Assembly (NCBI RefSeq): GCF_015207985.1
Contig: NZ_JADEVV010000001.1
Coordinates: 105,550-169,549 of the forward strand
Length of the DNA: 64,000 bases
Reading direction: 5' to 3'
Origin: Synechocystis salina LEGE 00031
Lineage (GTDB): Bacteria > Cyanobacteriota > Cyanobacteriia > Cyanobacteriales > Microcystaceae
Part shown: positions 19,279 to 28,664 of the stretch, piece after piece
Numbering within the stretch: position 1 is the first letter of the stretch
Layout of the letters: every line of letters starts with the position of its first letter
Made by a program: the position numbers and the translations under genes
The notes under the pieces: model-generated
What the model was told of the DNA's origin: nothing
The model's input: the letters and a program-made list of their open reading frames with translations, nothing else
The model's database searches: none

Positions 19279-19791
19279 TCAAACAACCTGTAAAGACTGA
19301 TTATCTTCCCAAATGCTACTATCTACATTCAGTTGGCTCAATTTGGTGCGGGCTAAGTCGGCCCAGAAATTACGGTGGCGGCGATCGCTAAGGTAAATTT
19401 GGTCATTATCTTCAGCTTTGCCACACGCTTCAATAAAAAAGTAGGCCAATTGCTTAGCAGTGATGTCAGAACCGCTAATCTGAAAATGGAAAAGTAAATC
19501 CCGTCGTTGGGGGGCGGCAACGTGGGCATAGAGCATGGTGAAATCATGGCTAGCCCCATGGTCAAACATTTGTGGTCTAGGCATGGATTGATTACCAAAA
19601 CTATCTGTATTCGTGCCCTTTAGTTGGGAAACTAAGAGTAAATGTCGTAGGCTTGGGGTCGCGGGCAAAACGCCAGAATAGTACAAAATTAAGGGGGCAG
19701 TCAGATTTTGAGAAGCTTTGAAATTCCAATTGGCTTTATCCAGGGGAAAATAAGTCAAAAACTGATGCCATTCCGACATAGATGTGGGCAT
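19279..19791 (-). CDS. Hypothetical protein
   Basis: A soluble-looking 170-aa protein I do not recognise. No membrane helix, signal peptide or known motif is visible. The C-terminal half is rich in charged and aromatic residues (CGKAEDNDQIYLSDRRHRNFW). Start choice is uncertain: ATG at 19791 or 19779, both without a good ribosome-binding site. Codon use and HIP1 content resemble the surroundings, so it is probably real. It lies on the same strand as the Ap4A phosphorylase-like gene, 157 nt upstream of it. Confidence 0.6.
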   Translation of the reverse strand: MPTSMSEWHQFLTYFPLDKANWNFKASQNLTAPLILYYSGVLPATPSLRHLLLVSQLKGTNTDSFGNQSMPRPQMFDHGASHDFTMLYAHVAAPQRRDLLFHFQISGSDITAKQLAYFFIEACGKAEDNDQIYLSDRRHRNFWADLARTKLSQLNVDSSIWEDNQSLQVV

Positions 19792-20027
19792 ATTTTTACC
19801 AAGAATTTTTGTCAAATCTTGATTTAACTATTGTTTATTTTAGCAATTGTCTCACCATAGTTGGTGATTAATCCCACCGCTAATCAGACAATGCAATCAC
19901 TACCGTTTGGAAGAAAACTGACCCTAATCGTCATCATTTCTGCCCTGTAAATTGCCTTCACCATTGTCAGTCAAGCCATTCTGCCCTAGGATAACATTCG
20001 TCATGAAGCGGAATCCGTGAGGTTGCA

Positions 20028-21029
20028 ATGGGTCATAAATATGATGTCTATGGTATGGGAAATGCCCTGGTGGATATGGAATTTGAGGTTACCCCAGAGC
20101 AGTTAGCCAGCCTAGGCATTGATAAAGGGGTGATGACCTTGGTGGAAGAAGCCAGGGAAAATGAACTAATTGCCCAATTGGCCCAACAGCGCGGCAAACA
20201 AAGCAGTGGCGGTTCTGCGGCTAATACCCTGGTGGCCCTGGCCCAACTGGGGGGTACGGGTTTTTACGCCTGCAAAGTGGGCAAGGATGAGGCCGGAGCC
20301 TTTTATCTCCAGGATTTGAACGATTGTGGTCTCGATACCAACCCCCACCATGAAAGCGCTGGGGAAGGTATTACTGGTAAATGCTTGGTTTTTGTCACCC
20401 CCGATGCCGATCGCACCATGAACACCTTTTTGGGGATTAGCGGTAGTTTGTCGGTGACGGAAATGGATTGGCCAGCGTTACGGCAATCCCAATATCTTTA
20501 TCTGGAAGGATATCTGGTCACCTCCCCTAGTGCCAAAGCTGCCTGCATCGAAGCTAAGGCGATCGCCGAACAGTCCGGGGTGAAAACCTGTCTCTCCCTA
20601 TCTGATCCGAACATGGCCAAATTTTTCCAGGATGGCTTAAAGGAAATGCTAGGACAAGGGGTAGATTTATTGTTTGCCAATGAAGCGGAAGCCCTAGAAA
20701 TGGCCGGTACTTCAGACCTCAATCAGGCGATCGCCTACTGTAAAAGTATTGCCAAAAACTTTGCCCTCACCAGGGGCGGAGAAGGGTCACTAATTTTTGA
20801 TGGCGAGAATTTATTAACCATTAGTACCCCTAAGGTTCAACCCATTGATACGGTGGGGGCGGGGGATATGTACGCCGGGGGATTTTTATATGGTTTAACC
20901 CACGGCATGGACTATGAAAAGGCTGGGCAATTGGCATCGGAAACAGCATCCAGAGTAGTTACCTGTTACGGCCCCCGCTTGGCGACGGCAACACTGCAAG
21001 AGATTTTACAGTCTGTTCAGGCAGTTTAA
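20028..21029 (+). CDS. PfkB-family carbohydrate/nucleoside kinase
   Basis: A 333-aa ribokinase-superfamily protein. The N-terminal [11 protein letters not shown] and SGGSAANT (near residue 63) bind substrate. The C-terminal signature [12 protein letters not shown] (about 275-286) holds the catalytic aspartate and anion hole. The overall pattern is closer to adenosine kinase-like members than to fructokinase, but the substrate cannot be fixed by eye. It is a single gene with its own terminator 88 nt downstream. Confidence 0.88.
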   Translation: MGHKYDVYGMGNALVDMEFEVTPEQLASLGIDKGVMTLVEEARENELIAQLAQQRGKQSSGGSAANTLVALAQLGGTGFYACKVGKDEAGAFYLQDLNDCGLDTNPHHESAGEGITGKCLVFVTPDADRTMNTFLGISGSLSVTEMDWPALRQSQYLYLEGYLVTSPSAKAACIEAKAIAEQSGVKTCLSLSDPNMAKFFQDGLKEMLGQGVDLLFANEAEALEMAGTSDLNQAIAYCKSIAKNFALTRGGEGSLIFDGENLLTISTPKVQPIDTVGAGDMYAGGFLYGLTHGMDYEKAGQLASETASRVVTCYGPRLATATLQEILQSVQAV

Positions 21030-21116
21030 GATAGGAAAACTATTTTCCCAAAGTCATATCGCTCTACTATTAGTCTAGTTAGGTAATTTTCAAATGAATC
21101 CCCAGAAGCCTATGAT

Positions 21117-21166
21117 AGCAAGGCTTTTAAGCTGTGTACTTAATAAAAAGTCTTGCTTTTGTATTT
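21117..21166 (+). terminator. Rho-independent terminator after the PfkB kinase
   Basis: The arms AGCAAGGCTTTT (21117-21128) and AAAAGTCTTGCT (21146-21157) pair over 12 bp with one G-U pair and a 17-nt loop. A T-rich tail (TTTGTATTTTT) follows directly. Position and form fit termination of the preceding kinase gene. Confidence 0.8.
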
Positions 21167-21694
21167 TTACGTTGGAAGAATCCTGAAATTCTTTTCTGGT
21201 AGGGATTTCATGGAGTAAAACCAAACGATTGATTCCCAGACTCAGGAAAGAGCGATAAATCCTGTAACTTGGTCAAGGATTAGAAAAAAAGCGATTAGTA
21301 CTGGTGGAAAAGCAAAAAAAAGCGGCCAGTTTCGTCCCCATTGAATTAGGTTCGGAAACTAGCCCTGTGCTACATTGTGCACCCGCTTTTTTGAATCCTG
21401 CCCTCATTATCTGGTTCCCACTGGGGGTCAACAAGCCGATGGGTCACTGGAGAACGGTGATTCTAGTCACAGCCACTCTGTGCCACTTTCAAGCTCAATC
21501 CAAAGATTCAACCAGGCGATCGCCAGATTTTAGCCCAGGCATAGGTAGAGAAATTAGACTTTTTGGTCCTACTCCAGATAAACCCAACTAGTATGGTTTC
21601 AGGCGGCTTCGTTTCCGGCAGGGACGGGCCCAATGGATATACTGGGGGAGCAATCCACCTCAGTTTGTTTTAAATTACTAAATTCTTCTTGTTT
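21167..21694. other. Long intergenic region with possible eroded reading frames
   Basis: About 530 bases with no convincing gene. A GTG-started frame (21304-21591, 95 aa) has no recognisable domain. In another frame, 21545-21673 encodes a short peptide whose end (GPNGYTGGAIHLSLF) resembles the last beta-strand of an outer-membrane barrel, but it has no upstream body. The stretch may contain decayed coding DNA or only a promoter for the next gene. Confidence 0.4.
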
Positions 21695-22144
21695 ATGCCC
21701 ATTTCTCCCACCTCCCTAGCTAACGATGATTACTGCGTACTTGGTTTAGCCACCTGCTTTTTGCGGGAAGACGGTGACTTCCATGCGGTGGACATCATTG
21801 AACCTATTCCCTCGGCGGCCCTAGAAGCCATTCTCAAACAGGTGCCCACTTCTTACCAATGGGCGATCGCCGTGCAAGCGGGGGAAGTATTGGCAGGGGA
21901 AAAAATTAACAAACCGGGCATTTTTGACCAGAGTGCCCAATTCTGTGACGACTTTGTGGAAAGATTCACCGCAGCGGCCCGGACTTACCAGGTACGTCCC
22001 CAAGCGAAGGAACATTTAGCCATTGGGGAAAAATGGGATAAGTTTAACTTTTCCTTGGAGAAGAAACGGATCCTCAATGACAGTAAGGTGGTGAAAACTG
22101 AAGATAACGTTAAGCAACATTCCCACACCCACCAACGCTTGTAA
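21695..22144 (+). CDS. Conserved-looking hypothetical protein
   Basis: A 149-aa protein beginning at ATG 21695. A TTG two codons earlier is possible. The first 110 residues look like a compact soluble domain with mixed hydrophobic and acidic segments (YCVLGLATCF, VDIIEPIP). The last 35 residues are charged and end in a His-rich QHSHTHQRL. No catalytic motif, signal peptide or membrane helix is visible. I do not know a function. Neighbours give no hint. Confidence 0.65.
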   Translation: MPISPTSLANDDYCVLGLATCFLREDGDFHAVDIIEPIPSAALEAILKQVPTSYQWAIAVQAGEVLAGEKINKPGIFDQSAQFCDDFVERFTAAARTYQVRPQAKEHLAIGEKWDKFNFSLEKKRILNDSKVVKTEDNVKQHSHTHQRL

Positions 22145-22287
22145 GCAGAAAGTCATAGGGAGACAATGGCAAATTTCAAAGAGGCTTTTTAAAGCCCTCA
22201 GTTTCCATAAGTTTGGGGAGAAACTAGGAAAAATTACCCCAGAATTGAGGTCGCTTTAGTGGGTCAGTTTGACGAGCAAACCAGATC

Positions 22288-22791
22288 TTAGGAAACGACG
22301 GATTGTTGTCTTTTTCTGGCTCGGTGTTGGGTAAACCAACTTTGTAATTGTTCACGGCATTGCTCCTGACACACTCCCCCTAGACGTTGCAGACGGTGAT
22401 TAGAGGCGGCGCTGGCGGCTAAGTCGAACACACTGTCGATGGTGCCGGTTTTGGGGTCGGGGGTGCCATAAACTAATAACCCTAAACGGGCTTGGATAAT
22501 GGCGCCGGTACACATGGGGCAGGGTTCCAACGTGACATAAAGGGTACACTCATTCAATCGCCAATGGCCCAGCCGATGGCAAGCAGTTTGGATGGCCAGA
22601 ATTTCTGCGTGGGCGGTGGGATTTTGATCCCGTTGTTTACGATTTTGGGTGGTGGCTAAAACTTGCCCCATGGAGTTGACCACCACTGCTCCCACAGGAA
22701 TTTCCCCCTCGTTGCCCGCTTCTTCCGCCAAGGCGATCGCCATTTGCATCCAATCTTCATGGGTGGGCAGGGGTTGAGGCAATTGATCCAT
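22288..22791 (-). CDS. tadA: tRNA-specific adenosine deaminase
   Basis: A 167-aa deaminase converting A34 to inosine in tRNA-Arg(ACG). The zinc and catalytic residues are H61 and E63 in the HAE motif, with C91 and C94 in PCPMC. The N-terminal pattern DWMQMAIALAEEA fits TadA, and some older annotations read cytosine deaminase. Length is normal. The gene follows a broken DUF29 gene on the same strand. Confidence 0.92.
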   Translation of the reverse strand: MDQLPQPLPTHEDWMQMAIALAEEAGNEGEIPVGAVVVNSMGQVLATTQNRKQRDQNPTAHAEILAIQTACHRLGHWRLNECTLYVTLEPCPMCTGAIIQARLGLLVYGTPDPKTGTIDSVFDLAASAASNHRLQRLGGVCQEQCREQLQSWFTQHRARKRQQSVVS

Positions 22792-22821
22792 TGGTTATGT
22801 TTGAGTTATTTTTTTGTGGGA

Positions 22822-23250
22822 TTAATCAATGAAATTAATCAATTTTAATGCTTGATTGATAATAGCATCGCGGTCTACTTTTTCTGCTAAGTTAACGGCA
22901 TCATAAATTCCACCAAAAGCATCCAGGGAGGCGTTATCTAAAGCTCGATCATAGGCTTCAACCAAAATTTCTTGTAAATCTGGTTAGCTGAGATAATAGC
23001 CCCCCGCTTTTCTGCGTTTATTAATGCGCTCGATAGCGTTAATGGCATTGCGAATAGAAACTTCCCAGAAGTTAGTACTTCTTGCCTCCGCCTGTTGCTT
23101 AATCAAATGAACCAGTAAAACAATGCAATAACTATAAATTTTATTAATTTTATCTTCCTTGCTCATGGTTTCTAATTCATCGATTAAAGCCAGAGCGGCC
23201 GTGGTTTCCCCAGATTGCACTAATAGTCTTAATTCTAATAATTCTTCCAT
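22822..23250 (-). pseudogene. DUF29 family gene split by an in-frame stop
   Basis: The frame from ATG 23250 encodes 88 residues typical of the DUF29 family (common, often multicopy, in cyanobacteria; function unknown): MEELLELRLLV at the start and KAGGYYLS at the end. It then meets TAA at 22984-22986. The same frame continues for 53 codons beyond the stop (PDLQEILVEAYDRA to LINFID), which is the normal C-terminal part of the family, down to TAA at 22822. No ATG restarts the second part. A single base change of a sense codon to TAA explains this. The 88-aa product may still be made. Confidence 0.8.
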
Positions 23251-23259
23251 GGTCTCAAC

Positions 23260-24723
23260 CTAAGTAATGACACCCACCTGTTCAATTTTACGGCGGGCTT
23301 CCACTGATTGGTGAAAATCCACACAGGGGCGGGGATAATCTACTCCCAATTGCACTCCCCATTGTTTTTGTTCTGTGGCAGATAATAACCATGGTTGGTG
23401 GATTTTTTCACCGGGTAAATTCTTCAATTCCGGCAACCAGTAGCGTAAATAATCCCCTTGGGGATCATATTGTTGACTTTGTTTAGGAATATTAAAGTAG
23501 CGGAAATCCCTAGCGTCATTACCTATGCCAGCGGTGTAGTTCCAATTGCCCCAATTACTACAAACATCATAATCAATTAGGCAAGATTCAAACCATTCTG
23601 CTCCCCATCGCCAATCAATGCCCAAATTTTTGCAGAGAAAACTAGCGACATTTTGCCGCCCCCGATTAGACATAAAGCCAGTGAGATTTAATTCCTGCAT
23701 ATTGGCATCCACTAGAGGGTAACCAGTCTGCCCCGATCGCCAGAGTTCAAAACGGACTTGATCCTGCTGCCAGGGCAATTTTTTGTTCAGTAATCCCCCT
23801 CGATCAAATAACCTGTTGCCATATTTTTGGGCCACAAAACGAAAAAAATCCCGCCACATTAGCTCAAAAATCAACCAGTAGGTAGAATCATTACTAATTC
23901 GTTCCTGCTCATAGCGTTTCACTTCTTGGTAAATGAACCGGGGGGAAAGACAGCCCAATGCTAACCAAGGGGAAAACTTGCTGGAATAATCCGCTCCCAC
24001 CATGCCATTGCGGGTTTCTTTATAACTTTTTAGGCGATCGCCATCCCAAAAGTAACTTTGTAACCTCGCCAAGCCTGCTGTTTCTCCCCCTTGGAAAGCT
24101 AAAACAGAGCGTGAATCCATGGTAGCGGCGGGGAAAAATTCTGACGGTGGCGGAGTTAAGGTCAGTTGAGCATCAGGGCTAGGAGGCAGTGGAGAGGGGG
24201 TAGAAAAACACGGACGAATGGAGATTTTTTTCTTTTCGACACTTTTGCGGAAATTGGTAAATAAATCCGGCAAATCTTGGATAAAAAAAGGTAAATCTTC
24301 GGGATGGTAAAGGGTGCTTCCCCAATAACCTTCTGCTTGTATACTGAAGATCGCTAACTCCTTGATCAAACTGCGCTCTACATCTAACTCTTCTTGGGTA
24401 ACTTCCCGATGATAATAAACAGTTTTAGCGTTAACTCGCTCGGCTATTTGGGGAATTACTTGCTCTGGTAATCCCGTCGTTACTAACAACTTATTCCCTA
24501 TTTTCTGCAAATTTTCAGCTAAATTCTGCACCCCTTGCCGCAGAAAATTAGCCCGCCAAGCTCCCGTTTTCGGGAAACCCTGGGCAGTGTGGCCAAATTG
24601 TCTGGGGTCATAACAGTAAACAGCGGCGATTGCCAAACCTGATCGCCATGCTCGATAGAGGGGTTCATGATCATGCAAACGGAGATCATTACGAAACCAA
24701 ACCAAAACGGTGGAGGAAGCCAT
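23260..24723 (-). CDS. cry: Cryptochrome DASH
   Basis: A 487-aa photolyase/cryptochrome protein binding FAD and probably a folate antenna. The N-terminal WFRNDLRLHDH starts the antenna domain, and the C-terminal half carries the FAD-binding region (DANMQELNLTGFMSNRGRQ, about residues 340-360; NWGNWNYTAGIG further on). The segment around residues 370-400 is the DASH-type pattern. DASH proteins repair CPDs mainly in single-stranded DNA. The DUF29 gene begins 9 nt after its stop. A class I photolyase gene is also in this window. Confidence 0.93.
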   Translation of the reverse strand: MASSTVLVWFRNDLRLHDHEPLYRAWRSGLAIAAVYCYDPRQFGHTAQGFPKTGAWRANFLRQGVQNLAENLQKIGNKLLVTTGLPEQVIPQIAERVNAKTVYYHREVTQEELDVERSLIKELAIFSIQAEGYWGSTLYHPEDLPFFIQDLPDLFTNFRKSVEKKKISIRPCFSTPSPLPPSPDAQLTLTPPPSEFFPAATMDSRSVLAFQGGETAGLARLQSYFWDGDRLKSYKETRNGMVGADYSSKFSPWLALGCLSPRFIYQEVKRYEQERISNDSTYWLIFELMWRDFFRFVAQKYGNRLFDRGGLLNKKLPWQQDQVRFELWRSGQTGYPLVDANMQELNLTGFMSNRGRQNVASFLCKNLGIDWRWGAEWFESCLIDYDVCSNWGNWNYTAGIGNDARDFRYFNIPKQSQQYDPQGDYLRYWLPELKNLPGEKIHQPWLLSATEQKQWGVQLGVDYPRPCVDFHQSVEARRKIEQVGVIT

Positions 24724-24852
24724 GGGGTTAAAGGGAAAAATTCCACTCGGTAAAATGGTCTAAAAATTGAACCAAGGAAAACTATTTTTCTTTATTTTTA
24801 ATCGACTTAATCGACCGTGGCCATGGCAATTGTGCGTTAGTTTTACCTACTT

Positions 24853-26010
24853 TTAACCATCTTGGGGGGGAGTTTGGAGGTGATTTAATCTTTCCTGGGC
24901 TTCCGCTATGGTGGGCTGCAAAGCCAGGGCCTTTTCGTAGCTGGGAATGGCCTCTGCTTGGCGTTCCATCGCTTCGAGTAGTAGCCCCCGGCTGAGCCAA
25001 ACCTCGGCATTGTTCGGATTTTGGGCCAAAGCTTCATCAAAGTTAATTAGGGCCTCCGCTAATTTTCCCATTACCCCCAGGGCACTACCTCGATTTTGCC
25101 AAGCCGCAGTCATGTCGGGATTTAGATTAATTGCTTCCCCCCAACTGGCGATCGCCTCTTCTAGTTCTCCTCTTTGGGCCTGCTGTATGCCAAGGTTGAA
25201 CCAGTCTTCTGGACTATGGGGTTGCGTGCCTTGGCTGTACTCCACTTCCACTCCATCGCCATTGTTGGCAGTCAATTGCTCAGTGGCAGAGTCAAAACTC
25301 TCCGTTATCTCTGCTGTTTCTACCGGCTCAACGGGGACAGAATCTTGGTCACCAGTTTTATTCAGCGCTTCCACCAACATATCAGCGGGAATATTAAACT
25401 TCTCCATCAGCCCCTGTAAAATCACCTGGGGATCGGTGCTTTCAATGCCCAAAAATCCGGCAAAATGGGCCACTAAAGCGGGATCATGGGGTAAGCGTTG
25501 CACCAACTCATCAAAGGTGAAACTTTCCATTTGCCCTTCAGCTTGAGCCTGCTCCACCGAGACTAAATCCGGGCCATCATATTCCCACACCGTATCCATC
25601 TGGGGTGGTGACTGCCTAGCATACAGCTCCCTGCCAATGCGCTGGGACTTATCCCCAATGGGGGCAATCTGGGGAAAGGATTGGGCCAATTCCCCCAAAC
25701 GCATCATCCGGGCGGCTAAAACTAAATTGGGGGAAGGGGAAGCCAGCACTGTAGTTTGAAAACGGTCTAACCAGTCAAGCCATTGCTTAGGGCGACAGCG
25801 GTGGTCCAACTGTTGAAAAAATTTGAGAATGCGTCCTTCGTGCCAACCGTGGGCAATGCCTTCCAAGAGTTGATTGAACAAAAACTCATAATCAGTGTCG
25901 CTCAGGGGGGGAAGTTCCTGGAGGGATTTACTCCTCGGCCCTGGGCCGCCCACCAAAGGGGCAAAAAGTTGTTGGATCCACTGCCAAATACGCTGGAAAA
26001 ATTTCTGCAT
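24853..26010 (-). CDS. TPR repeat protein
   Basis: A 385-aa protein. The N-terminal 200 residues are an unassigned helical region with many acidic stretches. The C-terminal third contains three tetratricopeptide units, recognisable as WFNLGIQQAQRGELEEAIASW, AWQNRGSALGVMGKLAEAL and VWLSRGLLLEAMERQAEAI. No signal peptide is seen, so it is probably cytoplasmic or peripheral. Such repeats mediate protein contacts, but the partner is unknown. The gene is divergent from opcA. Confidence 0.82.
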   Translation of the reverse strand: MQKFFQRIWQWIQQLFAPLVGGPGPRSKSLQELPPLSDTDYEFLFNQLLEGIAHGWHEGRILKFFQQLDHRCRPKQWLDWLDRFQTTVLASPSPNLVLAARMMRLGELAQSFPQIAPIGDKSQRIGRELYARQSPPQMDTVWEYDGPDLVSVEQAQAEGQMESFTFDELVQRLPHDPALVAHFAGFLGIESTDPQVILQGLMEKFNIPADMLVEALNKTGDQDSVPVEPVETAEITESFDSATEQLTANNGDGVEVEYSQGTQPHSPEDWFNLGIQQAQRGELEEAIASWGEAINLNPDMTAAWQNRGSALGVMGKLAEALINFDEALAQNPNNAEVWLSRGLLLEAMERQAEAIPSYEKALALQPTIAEAQERLNHLQTPPQDG

Positions 26011-26228
26011 CCTAAAATGGGGTGACGGTCACTGTTGACGGATTACGGGGGCGACATTTACTGACAATTATTCTAAGCCATGGTTTGCCCCTCCCTAGGG
26101 ATTGTCAACATCAGCGGAGTTTGGCCCTGGATTTTTGGCGATCGCCGGTTGCAATTTGAAAACTGCCACTACCATGGGGGGTAAAGTATCAGCGTCATTG
26201 CCCAGTCCGATTCCATTGGAGCCATTGC

Positions 26229-27602
26229 ATGAGTACCACCCAAGCCCCTCCCCTCGTTTCCCTCCAAGCCCCCAAGGACGTTTCCCTCGAGGCGATCGAG
26301 TCTGAGTTAGCCCAAATTTGGCAAACCAGTGCCCAACAGGAAGAGGGTTTAATCGCTACTAGGGCCACCACGTTCAGTTTTTTAGTGTATGAACCGGATG
26401 GGGTCCAATCCCTGCTGGCCGCCCTCGGTTACTACACTGGCCCCATTGACGGCATTGCGGGGCCCCGTATGACCGCCGCCATTAAGTCGGCCCAAAAAGC
26501 TTTGGGGGTGGCCGTTACCGGACTATCTAGCCCAGAATTTAAGCAAGCATTACAGACTGCCTTTGAAACTGCCCACCGGGAAGGCAATTTACTCAGCACC
26601 GCTGAACGGATCACGAAGCCCTATTCCCCCGACCTAGAAGGGAGTGGCATTGCCGATACCATTGCCGCTTCTAACCCCTGTCGCATTATTACCCTTTGCC
26701 CGACTGCGGAGGATGACCAGGGAGTACAGGCCCAGCTTTCCGCCTACTGTCCTATCCAAAAGACCCAGCACAATACTCTTATTTGTTGTGAATACATTAC
26801 TCTGCGGGGCACTTCTGATGCGTTGGAGCGCATTACCGGTGTGATCACGGAATTAATGTTGCCCACCCTACCTAAATATGTGTGGTGGAAAGCTAGCCCA
26901 GAAATGGAGTATGGGTTATTTCAACGGTTATTGTCCCATGCGGACATGATCATTGTGGATTCCAGTATTTTTAACAATCCCGAACAGGATTTGTTCCAGT
27001 TAGCCCAATTGGTTAATAAGCCAGAGGCGATCGCCGATTTGAATTGGAGCCGCTTAGCGCCATGGCAGGAGCTGACAGCGGAAGCCTTCGATCCGCCGGA
27101 GCGTCGTTCTGCGGTGGGGGAAATTGACCAAATTTCCATTGATTATGAAAAGGGTAACCATGCCCAGGCATTGATGTATTTGGGCTGGGTGGCCAGTCGT
27201 TTGCAGTGGACTCCCGTTAGCTATAGCTACCAACCAGGAGTATACGAAATTCACAAAATCCAATTCTGTGCCCCCAACCAACGGGCCATTGAAGCAGAAC
27301 TGGCCGGTTTACCCTTGGCCGATACGGGGCAGGTGCTGGGGGACTTAATTAGTCTCAAACTGGGTTCCACCAATACCCAGGCCGAATGCGGCACAGTACT
27401 TTGTTCCGGTACCGTCGGTTGTATGCGCATGGAAGCAGGGGGCGGGGCGCAAAATTACCGGGTGCAACAGGTCACCGCCCTGGACGACCAAAATACGGAG
27501 CAATTACTGGGACGACAACTGCAACGCTGGGGCCGGGATGCTCTCTACGATGAATCCATGGCGATCGTGTTGGCTATTTTACAACTGTCTCAGGCAGGAT
27601 AA
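26229..27602 (+). CDS. opcA: Glucose-6-phosphate dehydrogenase assembly protein OpcA
   Basis: A 457-aa protein that activates glucose-6-phosphate dehydrogenase, and so the oxidative pentose phosphate pathway, in the dark. The core OpcA domain includes LICCEYITLRGT and LPKYVWWKAS. Residues 54-105 (LLAALGYYTGPIDGIAG) form a peptidoglycan-binding-like helical module inside the N-terminal region, a feature I associate with cyanobacterial OpcA. It lacks a signal peptide, so that module probably serves protein contact. No zwf gene is adjacent. bgtA starts 56 nt downstream. Confidence 0.93.
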   Translation: MSTTQAPPLVSLQAPKDVSLEAIESELAQIWQTSAQQEEGLIATRATTFSFLVYEPDGVQSLLAALGYYTGPIDGIAGPRMTAAIKSAQKALGVAVTGLSSPEFKQALQTAFETAHREGNLLSTAERITKPYSPDLEGSGIADTIAASNPCRIITLCPTAEDDQGVQAQLSAYCPIQKTQHNTLICCEYITLRGTSDALERITGVITELMLPTLPKYVWWKASPEMEYGLFQRLLSHADMIIVDSSIFNNPEQDLFQLAQLVNKPEAIADLNWSRLAPWQELTAEAFDPPERRSAVGEIDQISIDYEKGNHAQALMYLGWVASRLQWTPVSYSYQPGVYEIHKIQFCAPNQRAIEAELAGLPLADTGQVLGDLISLKLGSTNTQAECGTVLCSGTVGCMRMEAGGGAQNYRVQQVTALDDQNTEQLLGRQLQRWGRDALYDESMAIVLAILQLSQAG

Positions 27603-27658
27603 TGGCAGAATGAACCATTAACCTCCTTTGCTTAATTCGTTCTTAACCTTCTTCGGCC

Positions 27659-28417
27659 ATGACTTCCCCCACTGCTCCGTTGATTTCCTTTGACCAGTTA
27701 CAAAAAAACTTTGGCCCCCTCGAGGTTCTGCGGGGAGTAACGGGAGAAATTTACCCTAAGGATGTTATTTCCATCATTGGCCCTTCTGGTTGTGGCAAGA
27801 GTACCTTTTTGCGTTGCCTCAATCGCCTAGAACCCATCAGTGGTGGTCAATTAGAGGTGACTGGGGTGGATTTGTCGGGGGCAAAGATTGACCAAAAACA
27901 TCTGCGGCAATTGCGGGTGCGGGTGGGCATGGTATTTCAGCATTTCAATCTTTTTCCCCATTTAACGGTGCTACAAAATTTGTTGTTAGCTCCCCGGAAA
28001 GTTCTACAAATTCCCATGGCCGAAGCTAAGGACCGGGCCCTGACCTACCTCGATAAAGTGGGTTTAGGCACTAAGGCAGATAATTATCCCGACCAACTCT
28101 CTGGTGGCCAAAAGCAACGGGTGGCGATCGCCAGGGGTCTGTGTATGAAACCAGAAATTCTTTTATTTGATGAACCCACCAGTGCCCTGGACCCAGAACT
28201 AGTGGGGGAAGTGCTGAACGTGATGAAACAATTGGCCGAAGAGGGCATGACCATGGCGGTGGTGACCCATGAAATGCAGTTTGCCCGCGAAGTATCCAAT
28301 CGAGTCTTTTTCTTTAACCAAGGGATCATTGAAGAAGAGGGGGACCCCGACGAAGTTTTTCGCAATCCTAAGAGCGATCGCCTGCGGGCATTTCTCAGTC
28401 GCATTCAGTCCAACTAG
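27659..28417 (+). CDS. bgtA: Polar amino acid ABC transporter, ATP-binding subunit
   Basis: A 252-aa HisP/GlnQ-type ATPase. It has Walker [10 protein letters not shown] (about 42-50), signature LSGGQKQR, Walker [13 protein letters not shown] and the switch histidine in VVTHEM. I recall this gene as BgtA of the basic amino acid/glutamine (Bgt) system of PCC 6803, whose membrane/binding protein BgtB lies elsewhere. No permease is adjacent here, so the substrate comes from recognition only. Confidence 0.88.
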   Translation: MTSPTAPLISFDQLQKNFGPLEVLRGVTGEIYPKDVISIIGPSGCGKSTFLRCLNRLEPISGGQLEVTGVDLSGAKIDQKHLRQLRVRVGMVFQHFNLFPHLTVLQNLLLAPRKVLQIPMAEAKDRALTYLDKVGLGTKADNYPDQLSGGQKQRVAIARGLCMKPEILLFDEPTSALDPELVGEVLNVMKQLAEEGMTMAVVTHEMQFAREVSNRVFFFNQGIIEEEGDPDEVFRNPKSDRLRAFLSRIQSN

Positions 28418-28571
28418 TTAGTTCAGTAATCAATTTTTTCTAAGTTCTCCGTATTTTCACGGTTGATTTTTCAACCAAACCTTCTGCTTTCCTTAGCTTT
28501 TTCCCAAAATGGTGGGGACTTAAAACAAAACGCCTAGGACGAATGCCCCGGTGACCGGCCTAAGTAGCCAT

Positions 28572-28604
28572 AAAAATAGGCCAGCGAAAGGCGATCGCCA
28601 GCCT
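28572..28604 (-). terminator. Terminator downstream of lexA
   Basis: On the minus strand a 10-bp stem (AGGCTGGCGA pairing with TCGCTGGCCT, two G-U pairs) with an 8-nt loop is followed by ATTTTTA. It sits 60 nt after the lexA stop. The stem includes a HIP1 octamer. Confidence 0.6.
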
Positions 28605-28664
28605 GGGGATAGAAGTAAAATTTTTACTAGTGTGGTTTTTGATCTATTTTCCAGTAATGCTTGG

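Noticed and set aside
21304..21591. 95-aa GTG-started ORF
   Set aside because: No domain, no good ribosome-binding site and biased composition. Kept only as a possible remnant.
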